Shown: piece by piece, positions 1-6,581 of the stretch
Numbering within the stretch: position 1 is the stretch's first letter
Layout of the letters: each line of letters begins with the position of its first letter
Assembly: GCA_002315495.1 (NCBI GenBank)
Contig: DCGJ01000091.1
Coordinates: forward strand, 9,338-17,974
Source: Lachnoclostridium sp. UBA1781
GTDB taxonomy: Bacteria; Bacillota; Clostridia; Lachnospirales; Lachnospiraceae
Direction of reading: 5' to 3'
Length of the DNA: 8,637 nt
Program-made: the position numbers and the translations under genes
Notes under the pieces: model-generated
Told to the model about the DNA's origin: nothing
The model's input: only the letters and a program-made list of their open reading frames with translations
Database searches by the model: none

Positions 1-17
1 GCGTTCCGTCCACTTCG

Positions 18-99
18 TCTACACAAACCTTAATGAATGCCAGCATTCCGCTTGCTTATATCCAACATACTTAGTGAATGCAAGCATCCCATCTGCTTA
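18..99 (-). repeat. Imperfect ~41-bp tandem repeat, two units
   Basis: Two adjacent 41-bp units (99-59 and 58-18 on the minus strand) match at about 29 of 41 positions. The best-conserved core is 34-58 versus 75-99, where 20 of 25 bases agree. Each unit carries a short dyad around ATGC/GCAT. A weaker third match appears to continue from position 17 to the window edge, and a still weaker one lies at 140-110. The region follows the stop codon of the HAD gene. I see no convincing gene in 1-140 and no intrinsic terminator with a T-run. Function unknown; it may be a decayed intergenic repeat. Confidence 0.55.
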
Positions 100-140
100 G
101 CCCCAATAAGCCTCTGGTGAAACCAACCTCCCAGCCCATC

Positions 141-794
141 TCACCCATTCTTCTGAATATAATCCAACACCTGATTCAGGTCAGCAAGCACCACCTCCGA
201 CAGTTCATCTGTCTCGGGAACGGAAGGCAACAAGTCAGGCACCATAATGGTACGAAGGCCGCCACGGGCTGCGGAGCGAACACCATTATAGGAATCCTCA
301 ATAGCAAAACACTCCGAAGGTTCTACCCCTAGCTTTTCAGCTGCCAGAAGATAAATCTCCGGATCAGGCTTGCTTTTCGTTACCATATCACCAAAAATCA
401 TGACATCGAGATATTGATCCAACCCACAGCTTTCCAACTCCGGCAACGCACTCTCCCGCCTCGTGGATGTTGCAAGTGCAATCCGAAAGCCATTCCCCTT
501 AAGCCAGTCCATCAGCTCATAGACACCTTTCTTTACCGGCATCCCCTCGGTTTTCCACCAATTCTGAAACAGCTCGCGTACTTCACCTTTATATTCCTCA
601 TACGAAAAATGCTCCCCGTAACGTCTCAAAAAAAGCTCCTCCGTCATCTGCTTGGTTGTCCCCAGGCACTCGTAACAGGCTTCTCTCACATTCTCGATAT
701 GATACTTTTCTGCTATCTTTTCCCAACAAACGATGACCATCTCCTCCGTCGCAAAAAGAACTCCATCCATGTCAAATATGACCGCTTTTGCCAT
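141..794 (-). CDS. HAD-superfamily hydrolase, beta-phosphoglucomutase/phosphatase-like
   Basis: Cytosolic 217-residue enzyme of HAD subfamily I, likely a sugar-phosphate phosphatase or beta-phosphoglucomutase-like enzyme; the substrate cannot be read from sequence. Motif I is FDMDGVLF with nucleophile Asp8 and acid/base Asp10. Motif II lies in ALATST at about 106-111, the motif III Lys in KSKPDP at about 140-145, and the motif IV acidic pair is Glu166-Asp167 in AIEDSYNGV. Residues about 15-80 form the helical cap between motifs I and II, typical of this group, and the length is normal. An upstream in-frame Met at 827 would extend the protein by 11 residues, but the start at 794 is chosen because GGAGGT (799-804) sits 4 nt before it and the extension overlaps a leader hairpin. 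Oddity: the usual Asp of the DGVLxD(S/T)E signature is Ala15. It has its own promoter at 866-894 and looks monocistronic within the window. Confidence 0.9.
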   Translation of the reverse strand: MAKAVIFDMDGVLFATEEMVIVCWEKIAEKYHIENVREACYECLGTTKQMTEELFLRRYGEHFSYEEYKGEVRELFQNWWKTEGMPVKKGVYELMDWLKGNGFRIALATSTRRESALPELESCGLDQYLDVMIFGDMVTKSKPDPEIYLLAAEKLGVEPSECFAIEDSYNGVRSAARGGLRTIMVPDLLPSVPETDELSEVVLADLNQVLDYIQKNG

Positions 795-807
795 GATTAC
801 CTCCATC

Positions 808-843
808 AAAAATGCCTGCCCACCCAACCGGGCGAACAGGCAT
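808..843 (-). terminator. Hairpin plus T-run between the export operon and the HAD gene
   Basis: On the minus strand ATGCCTG pairs with CAGGCAT (7 bp). An inner CCC/GGG pairing continues the stem beyond a 4-nt bulge (TTCG) and closes an 8-nt loop. Five T residues (812-808) follow at once. This fits an intrinsic terminator of moderate strength for the operon ending at 911. It also lies inside the predicted leader of the HAD gene, and its T-run ends only 3 nt before the HAD ribosome binding site, so it could instead or additionally act as a leader attenuator. Confidence 0.6.
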
Positions 844-865
844 CTGTTACTTCTGTTCTATTGAA

Positions 866-894
866 ATCATACACGAAACGAAATCATTTCGCAA
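866..894 (-). promoter_or_regulatory. Sigma-A-like promoter for the HAD gene
   Basis: On the minus strand a -35 box TTGCGA (894-889), a 17-bp spacer and a -10 box TATGAT (871-866) lie between the stop codon of the heptad-repeat gene and the HAD start. The start of transcription would be near 859, giving a leader of about 65 nt that contains the 808-843 hairpin. The 17-bp spacing and the 5-of-6 match of the -10 box support the call. Confidence 0.6.
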
Positions 895-910
895 GGTGGA
901 ATCCCTTCCA

Positions 911-3124
911 TTAGTTTCCTTTCACAGCCTCTGTACGATAGATGAAGCGAACATTTCCGGACATCTCATCACTGATTCCTGCGAAGCTTTGGTAATCATG
1001 GGATACATCCATGGTTGCCTGAACACGGGTCATAAGAACCGACAGGTCACCCTCGTAGTTTTCAAGCATCGAAGTGGCTTCCTCATAAAAATTCTGCAAT
1101 CCGTCGCTAAGCTGTCCGGCGCCATCCTTCAAGTCTGTTACGCCGCTAACCAAGGCAGGCAAGCCATTCTGAAACGTAAGAATGCCGTTATATAGTTCAT
1201 TAGCACCTGAAGCCAAAGCCTTTGCACCCTCAGACAATTCCTTTGCGCCTGAGGTTAAAGTTCCCGAACCGTTTGCCAACGCACCGGTACCTTCCGAAAG
1301 GGAAGCTGCGCCCTGAGAAACCTGGGCTGCGCCGGCGGAAAGAGTTGCCGCACCTGTTGCTGCAGTAGCGACACCTGCAGTATACTGCTGTAATCCAAGA
1401 TAGAACGTATTGTATTCGTTCAAAGAAGCCTTCAACGCTGCAAGGGACTTTGCGCCTTCGGAAGCCTGTACCATCTTGGCCTTTACCGCATCACTTTCCA
1501 TATTGTCCGAAATCAGCTTCTGAATCTGTGCCTCGACATTTGTCGATATGGTACTTTTTACCTGTTCGGTTGCCATTTGGCCATCAATTGCCTGTGTGAT
1601 CATGCTCTGTGTCTGCTCGTTGATCATTCCGGCCGCAATTGCTCCTTCATAGGTGGTAACATCCATGCCTGTTGCCTTTAAAACGACCTGCTCATAGACA
1701 CTCTGACGAACGACTGCAGTTACACCTGCTTCCACATCACTTCTCTTAGCTTCTACGGCCTTCGTTACTTCCTGAAGGCAAAGTGCATAAACATTACTTT
1801 CATCCAAAGAAGCGATCAATGTATCCAAAGTTTTCGCATAATTATCAATGGTAAGTGTCGGGCACTCGATACCTGCAGCGGTAATCTGTGTCTGAGCCGT
1901 TGCAAGAAGACTTTCGAATACTTTCTTTGCCCCCGCATTTAACGTATCATTATTAGCGGAAATGGTAGCCAGGCCGGAAGAAAGGTCCTTTGCACCGGAT
2001 GCAAGAGACGCTGCCCCGCTTGCAAGACTTGCAGCACCGGCATCCACCTTACCAATTCCCTCTTCTAGCGAAGCTGCACCACTTGCGATCTGTGCTGCAC
2101 CGTTGGACAGACTGTCCGCACCGGTCTTTAAGGCTTCTGCACCCTCGGCCAGTTTCTTAACACCGGTAACCAGCTCTTCCGACTTTTCAAGCAAGGTGCA
2201 CAGACCATCATACAATGCCTGCGAACCGTCGAGCACCTGATTGACTGCTTCTCCGATTTCACCGGTTTCCGAAAGCATATCCTTCAAAGAATCAAGATCC
2301 GAAAAATCGATTTCTTCATCTGCAAGCTTATTAAATATCTCATTGGTAGCAACCGTCACCGTGATTCCAAGCTCAAAATCCTTTGCATCAGCAGTAATTT
2401 CAAAAGAATTAGGAATATTCAGTGTTTCCTTCTCAATTCCAAGATTCTCCTGAAGTCCCGGAAGTGCAATTCCGCACACAATCTGACGTGTTCCGTCATT
2501 AATCAGCTTGCCGTTTGTTACTTCCACATTTGTAAAATGATCATCGTCCAAAATCATACCGGTAAGCATCAAAAACGGTACATAAATCTTCTCCTGCTTA
2601 CCATCAATTTCAACCATTTCGTACTGATTGTTTTCAAACTCATAACGAATGGTAACCTTGCCACTCTTTCCTGCGATATCTTGCGCAGACACAGCCTTTC
2701 CATCCAGATAATACGTTACCTTCATCGTAACAGGAAGTTCTTTTTCAATCGTACCCTGGTAATAAATATCATTTCCGGAAGCATCCCATACACAGCTGTT
2801 GTCGCCGCCCATGGTATAGCTCTCATCCCCTTTTACATTGGTAATACCGGTAAGCTCCGAGGTATCGGAAATGCTGCTCGCATTCAGCGCATTGCTAATC
2901 CAGTCCGATACAATAATCTTCTTAACGGTACCGTCCGCATTTGCCAAAACATACACGGTTTCATCTTTCACGGCAGATACTTCCTCTGTCGTAACTTCAA
3001 CATCATTTGTAGCCGGTGTTTCTACAGTTTCCGAACGGTCTGTTACGTCATAGGCATACACCAAACCGCCTACCATTACAATCGCCATAACAATGGCTAC
3101 AAGCTTTGTCCAATTAGACTTCAT
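911..3124 (-). CDS. Leu-x-x-Gly heptad-repeat secreted protein, YhgE/Pip-like, MMPL partner
   Basis: 737-residue extracytoplasmic protein. A single hydrophobic N-terminal segment (about residues 8-26) acts as signal peptide or membrane anchor. It is followed by a Thr/Glu/Val-rich linker (~27-55) and a beta-rich domain (~56-260). Two blocks of xxLxxGA heptads lie at ~300-398 and ~577-675, separated by a helical connector (~399-576), and a short C-terminal tail follows. The heptads are those of the family often called YhgE/Pip, but the C-terminal multi-helix membrane domain of full YhgE/Pip proteins is absent, as is any sorting motif. The start is ATG at 3124, 9 nt after AGGAGG; a GTG one codon upstream at 3127 is an alternative. 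The start overlaps the end of the MMPL gene by 11 nt, implying coupled translation and joint function, probably as an extracytoplasmic accessory of the transporter. The exact role is unknown. Confidence 0.85.
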   Translation of the reverse strand: MKSNWTKLVAIVMAIVMVGGLVYAYDVTDRSETVETPATNDVEVTTEEVSAVKDETVYVLANADGTVKKIIVSDWISNALNASSISDTSELTGITNVKGDESYTMGGDNSCVWDASGNDIYYQGTIEKELPVTMKVTYYLDGKAVSAQDIAGKSGKVTIRYEFENNQYEMVEIDGKQEKIYVPFLMLTGMILDDDHFTNVEVTNGKLINDGTRQIVCGIALPGLQENLGIEKETLNIPNSFEITADAKDFELGITVTVATNEIFNKLADEEIDFSDLDSLKDMLSETGEIGEAVNQVLDGSQALYDGLCTLLEKSEELVTGVKKLAEGAEALKTGADSLSNGAAQIASGAASLEEGIGKVDAGAASLASGAASLASGAKDLSSGLATISANNDTLNAGAKKVFESLLATAQTQITAAGIECPTLTIDNYAKTLDTLIASLDESNVYALCLQEVTKAVEAKRSDVEAGVTAVVRQSVYEQVVLKATGMDVTTYEGAIAAGMINEQTQSMITQAIDGQMATEQVKSTISTNVEAQIQKLISDNMESDAVKAKMVQASEGAKSLAALKASLNEYNTFYLGLQQYTAGVATAATGAATLSAGAAQVSQGAASLSEGTGALANGSGTLTSGAKELSEGAKALASGANELYNGILTFQNGLPALVSGVTDLKDGAGQLSDGLQNFYEEATSMLENYEGDLSVLMTRVQATMDVSHDYQSFAGISDEMSGNVRFIYRTEAVKGN
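1100..1396 (-). repeat. Heptad block 2 (15 heptads) of the YhgE-like protein
   Basis: Residues 577-675 of the heptad protein have Gly at every seventh position without a break (15 Gly: 577, 584, 591 and so on to 675), with Leu or another small or hydrophobic residue three before and Ala often just after. At DNA level this is a degenerate 21-bp periodicity. It predicts a long regular helix able to form a coiled coil. Confidence 0.85.
1931..2227 (-). repeat. Heptad block 1 (15 positions) of the YhgE-like protein
   Basis: Residues 300-398 have Gly at 13 of 15 successive seventh positions; the exceptions are Lys at 314 and Asn at 391. The core 321-384 is unbroken, with units such as AASLASG repeated almost exactly. 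The block has the same number of heptad positions as block 2. Confidence 0.85.
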
Positions 3125-5213
3125 CACTAATTTCCTCCTTCTTGGAAATGCATTTCTTTAACCCCATTGTGGTTACACATATCAATTTATCGCACAGCAT
3201 CAGAAGTGCCGGCAGGAACAAAATTACACACAACATACTAATCATTGCACCACGTGCAAGAAGCATACAGATGGAGCTGATCATTTCAATATCCGAGTAC
3301 ACGGCAACACCAAAGGTCGCTGCGAACAAGCCAAATCCGGAAACCAGAATGGACGGAATCGAAGTGCTTAACGCGGTCTTTACAGCATCAAACTTCGACT
3401 TTCCTTCCACTCTCTCACTCTTATATCGGGTCGTGAGCAGGATTGCATAGTCGACGGTTGCGCCAAGCTGAATCGTACTGATACAGATTGGGGCGATAAA
3501 CGGAAGGCTTGTTCCCAGATAATGCGGCAATCCAAGGTTAATGAAGATTGCCAGCTCAATGACCGAAATCAGAATGAACGGCAGGGAAATGCTCTTCTCC
3601 ACCAGGGCGATAATAACGAAAATTGCCAGGATGGATATCAGGTTAACAACACGGAAATCATGATCGGTAACCTCAATCATATCTTTTGTACAAGGTGCCT
3701 CACCAATCAGAAGTCCCTGTGGGTCGTATTTTTTAACGATGGTATTCAGGGAATCTACCTGCGCATTTACCTCATCGGAGGCCACATCGTAGGCAGAGCC
3801 GATTAGAACAAGCTCCCAGTCGTCACTCTTAAGAACAGAAACAACCGAATCCGGAAGCATCTCCTCCGGGATAAGCGAACCGACAACACTTTCCAAGCCA
3901 AGGACGAAATTAACACCGTCCACCTGCTCCATTTCATTCAGCATTTTCCGAACATCGGAAGCCGAGGTGTCCGTATTGATTAAAAGCATGTGGGTTGCGC
4001 CCATGCCAAACTCCTCTTCCAATTTGGAGTTCGCAATTGCGTAATCCAGATCCTGCGGAAGACTGTCGCTGATTTTGTAATATACCTCATTGTTTGTTTT
4101 ACTGTAGCCGTAATAAGCCGGTGTAATTAAAAATGCGAAAATAATCAGCAAAACAGGGAAGATTCGAAGCAAGCCATTACTTAGCTTATCCATCTTCGGA
4201 ATGATGGCCTTGTGTGCCGCACGCTCGAGAAGCTTATCAAAGACGAGAATCAAAGCCGGCAGCAATGTAACACATCCGATAACGCCAAGCACAACACCCT
4301 TTGCCATAACGATTCCGAGGTCCTTACCAAGCGTAAAGGACATGAAGCACAATGCTATAAAACCTGCAATGGTGGTTACTGAGCTTCCGACAACACTTGT
4401 TAACGTCTTGGAGATTGCAACTGCCATCGCGTCCTTATGGTTCTCGTTATGTACCTTTTCTTCCTCGTAACTGTGCCAGAGGAAGATAGAATAATCCATC
4501 GTAACCGCCAGCTGAAGGATTGCGGAAAGTGCTTTCGTTATATAGGAAATCTCACCGAGAACGATGTTCGAACCGAGATTGAAAAGAATCATTACTCCAA
4601 TCGAAGTTAAGAACACAAGCGGGATAATCCAGTTGTCCATAAGCACCATCATAACAATGAGTGCCAGGACGACTGCGATTCCTACATAAATCGGCTCCTC
4701 CTGCTCACACAGGTCCTTCAAATCGGTAACCATCGCAGACATGCCGGATACGAAGCACTGCTTTCCGCAGATGGAACGAATCTCGCGGATTGCATCCATC
4801 GTTACGTCCGCAGATGTTCCGGAATCAAAGAACACGGCCATCATGGTTGCATTTTCCGTGTTAAATGCGTCATATAGATTGTCAGGAAGCATTTCCATCG
4901 GAATCGACAGGTCTGCAAACGAGTCGTACCAGATAACGGTTTCCACATGGTCTACCGTTTCGATTTTCTGACGTAGCGCCGAGACATCCTTGGCCTCCAT
5001 GTTTTCCAGAATAATCATGGAAAATGCGCCTTTTCCGAAATCATCGAGCAATACATTCTGTCCTACAATCGTTTCCAGATCTTCCGGCAGATAATTCAAC
5101 ATATCGTAATTAATTCGTGTATTTGCCATACCAATTGCTGATGGAATCAACAATATTGCGCACAAAACAATAATCGGTATTCTAAGCTTTACTACTGCTT
5201 TTGAGAATTTCAT
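3114..5213 (-). CDS. MMPL/RND-family transporter
   Basis: 699-residue polytopic membrane exporter of the RND superfamily, MMPL type, driven by the proton gradient. The usual two-fold layout is clear. TM1 is at ~12-30 and the first large extracytoplasmic loop at ~31-170. Helices 2-6 lie at ~173-325 and TM7 at ~350-370. The second loop is at ~371-520 and helices 8-12 at ~522-673. A cytoplasmic basic/acidic tail ends the protein. Each half keeps the Asp-Tyr pair characteristic of MMPL proton relays: Asp240-Tyr241 in VTMDYSIFLW and Asp588-Tyr589 in GATVDYAILL. It is shorter than mycobacterial MmpL proteins and has no cytoplasmic C-terminal domain. The ATG at 5213 follows GGAGG by 7 nt and overlaps the stop of the DUF308 gene (ATGA). 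MMPL relatives move lipids or hydrophobic compounds; the substrate here is unknown. The heptad-repeat protein encoded next is the likely partner. Confidence 0.93.
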   Translation of the reverse strand: MKFSKAVVKLRIPIIVLCAILLIPSAIGMANTRINYDMLNYLPEDLETIVGQNVLLDDFGKGAFSMIILENMEAKDVSALRQKIETVDHVETVIWYDSFADLSIPMEMLPDNLYDAFNTENATMMAVFFDSGTSADVTMDAIREIRSICGKQCFVSGMSAMVTDLKDLCEQEEPIYVGIAVVLALIVMMVLMDNWIIPLVFLTSIGVMILFNLGSNIVLGEISYITKALSAILQLAVTMDYSIFLWHSYEEEKVHNENHKDAMAVAISKTLTSVVGSSVTTIAGFIALCFMSFTLGKDLGIVMAKGVVLGVIGCVTLLPALILVFDKLLERAAHKAIIPKMDKLSNGLLRIFPVLLIIFAFLITPAYYGYSKTNNEVYYKISDSLPQDLDYAIANSKLEEEFGMGATHMLLINTDTSASDVRKMLNEMEQVDGVNFVLGLESVVGSLIPEEMLPDSVVSVLKSDDWELVLIGSAYDVASDEVNAQVDSLNTIVKKYDPQGLLIGEAPCTKDMIEVTDHDFRVVNLISILAIFVIIALVEKSISLPFILISVIELAIFINLGLPHYLGTSLPFIAPICISTIQLGATVDYAILLTTRYKSERVEGKSKFDAVKTALSTSIPSILVSGFGLFAATFGVAVYSDIEMISSICMLLARGAMISMLCVILFLPALLMLCDKLICVTTMGLKKCISKKEEISDEV

Positions 5214-5824
5214 AATCTCTCCTCCACTTCAACATATTCCGCATCGATGATATCCGGTTTCTGATGTCTTACGATTTTCACCGTGCTAAGCGCTGTGCTA
5301 AGGTTCAAAAGACCTTCAATAAAGAGCCCTAATCCAAGTAGAATAAATAGTAGTTTCGAGCCCGTGGTGCTTTTCAAAATCAGAAAGGCGCCAATTAAGC
5401 AGGCAAGAATCGCAGTTCCCATGGTGGTCCACCAGGTTTTGATTCCAAACCGTTTCGCCTCCAGCGATATCTGCCCTTTAAATAAACCATCGAGTAGAAT
5501 CACGATTCCAAAAGCCATCATTAAGAGGCTCACAGTGCCCTTTGGGTCCATCACCAGAATGAGTCCCAAAATCACCAGTAATATGCCGAATTGCAAATCA
5601 AATTGGAATGCAAGCCGATACAAATCTTTCGAAAAATAACCGACAAGCTTAATGATACCGAATACAAGCAACACAATTCCCAACGCCCGTACCATGATTT
5701 TCTCGGAGACTTCCGGGTGAAACATGGTTGCAAAGCCGATGACACTAATAAATACCGACAATAGCACGTAGCCGTATTTTGCAATCTGCATCGGTAAAAT
5801 GGAGCGCATTTTCAAAGGTTTCAT
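5210..5824 (-). CDS. DUF308/HdeD-like six-helix membrane protein
   Basis: 204-residue integral membrane protein with six predicted helices (about 15-34, 44-63, 73-92, 97-115, 133-150, 157-175) arranged as three two-helix repeats, each with Gly/Leu-rich motifs such as ALGIVLLVFGIIKL and LLGLGLFIEGLLNL. This fits the DUF308 (HdeD-like) family. HdeD itself is linked to acid resistance in enterobacteria, but no biochemical role can be assigned here. A short acidic cytoplasmic tail (about 190-204) ends the protein. The ATG at 5824 is preceded by a purine-rich but imperfect site (GGCGGAAAAG); an internal Met6 has no ribosome binding site. It is the first gene of the operon, behind the promoter at 5857-5885, and its stop overlaps the MMPL start by 4 nt. 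The overlap suggests it assembles with, or helps, the transporter. Confidence 0.82.
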   Translation of the reverse strand: MKPLKMRSILPMQIAKYGYVLLSVFISVIGFATMFHPEVSEKIMVRALGIVLLVFGIIKLVGYFSKDLYRLAFQFDLQFGILLVILGLILVMDPKGTVSLLMMAFGIVILLDGLFKGQISLEAKRFGIKTWWTTMGTAILACLIGAFLILKSTTGSKLLFILLGLGLFIEGLLNLSTALSTVKIVRHQKPDIIDAEYVEVEERL

Positions 5825-5856
5825 ACTCTTTTCCGCCTTTCCTAATTTCTGTTGCT

Positions 5857-5885
5857 ATCATATCAGCCGCAAAATGCTCCAACAA
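5857..5885 (-). promoter_or_regulatory. Promoter of the DUF308-MMPL-heptad operon
   Basis: On the minus strand, a -35 box TTGTTG (5885-5880) is followed by a 17-bp spacer and a -10 box TATGAT (5862-5857). The spacer ends TGA directly before the -10 box, an extended -10 element that can offset the weak -35. Transcription would start near 5850, about 26 nt before the DUF308 start codon. It lies downstream of the tetR terminator, so the export genes form their own transcription unit. Confidence 0.6.
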
Positions 5886-5901
5886 CGGACAGACTTTGGC
5901 G

Positions 5902-5922
5902 CGTGTTCGAATTTCGGTCACG
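5902..5922. promoter_or_regulatory. 21-bp palindrome, candidate TetR operator
   Basis: A near-perfect dyad CGTG-n2-CGAA-n-TTCG-n2-CACG is centred on 5912; 16 of the 20 non-central bases are symmetric. Length and odd-centred symmetry fit a dimeric TetR-family regulator. It lies between the terminator of the tetR gene and the export-operon promoter, starting 16 bp upstream of the -35 box. It does not overlap the promoter as predicted, so repression would need a different start site, or the protein may act otherwise. It carries no T-run and is not a terminator. Confidence 0.55.
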
Positions 5923-5937
5923 AGTAATTTTCTGCAC

Positions 5938-5978
5938 AAAAAACAGACATTTCCGGGCAAATGCCCAAAAATGTCTGT
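5938..5978 (-). terminator. Strong intrinsic terminator after tetR
   Basis: On the minus strand ACAGACATTT pairs perfectly with AAATGTCTGT. Inside, TTGGGC pairs with GCCCGG (two G-T pairs), giving a 16-bp stem with loop ATTT. A run of five T (5942-5938) follows directly, extended by the final T of the stem. It begins 19 nt after the TetR stop codon and closes the alkylation repair - lipid kinase - tetR unit. Confidence 0.9.
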
Positions 5979-5997
5979 ACTTCCATTCTTATTTCGT

Positions 5998-6552
5998 TTA
6001 CAGCTGCGCCCGACGAATCATCTCTTCAAGCATTCCCTTCTGAAGCTCGCAAAGACGTGCAATTTGCTTGTGTACATCGTCCTTACGTCCATTCTCCATC
6101 CAGTAAATTGCCATACCAAAGCACTGACAACGGTACATCTTTCCGATGATATCACGGTCCATATCCGAGATGCTTACACCGGAAAAAAGCGCATTTCCAT
6201 ATGACGTTACAATATGATCACATACCTTCCAAAGATACTGCTCGAACAGATTGCGATTTGCGGAATTATAGATGTGCAAAATCGCTTTTTGATAATGTTC
6301 TGCGAATTCAATTGCTACGTTAAAGCCCGTCTCCATCGTGTCAATGGATGGATAAGTTTGAATAATATGGTCTGCCTCCTCCGTGACGATGCTTTCAATC
6401 AATGTCGGTATATCCTGATAATGATAATAAAATGAATTGCGGTTAATGCCGCATCGCTCCACAATATCCTTAACGGTAATCTGACTGATTGGCCGCTCCG
6501 TGAGAAGCTCAATAAACGCCTCTTTAATCGCTTTTTTTGTAAAATTAGCCAA
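5998..6552 (-). CDS. TetR/AcrR-family transcriptional regulator
   Basis: 184-residue dimeric DNA-binding regulator. The N-terminal helix-turn-helix spans about residues 25-48 (ITVKDIVERCGINRNSFYYH), with the typical YYHY(x)D continuation into helix 4. The C-terminal part (~55-184) is helical and divergent, as usual for the ligand-binding/dimer domain, with aromatic and Cys residues at ~105-150; no ligand can be named. The start codon is TTG at 6552, fixed by GGAGG (6563-6559) 6 nt upstream and by the family-typical length. It begins 29 nt after the lipid kinase stop and so is probably read from the 8153-8181 promoter. It ends at the 5938-5978 terminator. The likely target is the adjacent DUF308-MMPL-heptad operon through the 5902-5922 palindrome. 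That link is inferred from position and symmetry only. Confidence 0.88.
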   Translation of the reverse strand: MANFTKKAIKEAFIELLTERPISQITVKDIVERCGINRNSFYYHYQDIPTLIESIVTEEADHIIQTYPSIDTMETGFNVAIEFAEHYQKAILHIYNSANRNLFEQYLWKVCDHIVTSYGNALFSGVSISDMDRDIIGKMYRCQCFGMAIYWMENGRKDDVHKQIARLCELQKGMLEEMIRRAQL

Positions 6553-6581
6553 CTTCTGCCTCCAAATGCTCCAAACGACTT

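Noticed and set aside
1..46. Short open frame on the minus strand from ATG at 46 to the window edge, reading MLAFIKVCVDEVDGT
   Set aside because: No ribosome binding site at a usable distance; it begins inside the tandem repeat, and 15 codons are too few to judge.
812..1195. Plus-strand open frame of 127 codons
   Set aside because: It is antisense to the heptad-repeat gene and the HAD leader, has no family features, and shares the region with better-supported minus-strand signals.
1962..2453. Plus-strand open frames rich in Ala, Pro and Ser
   Set aside because: They are antisense shadows of the 21-bp heptad periodicity of the minus-strand gene.
5872..5882. 11-mer AAATGCTCCAA shared between the export promoter spacer and the tetR upstream region (6564-6574), as a possible common regulator site
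   Set aside because: The same 11-mer also occurs inside the AlkD-like coding region (about 7848-7858), and it has no symmetry, so coincidence is the simpler explanation.
5779..6204. Plus-strand open frame of 141 codons across the tetR-DUF308 intergenic region
   Set aside because: It runs through the terminator, palindrome and promoter and into antisense of tetR, with no ribosome binding site or recognisable protein features.
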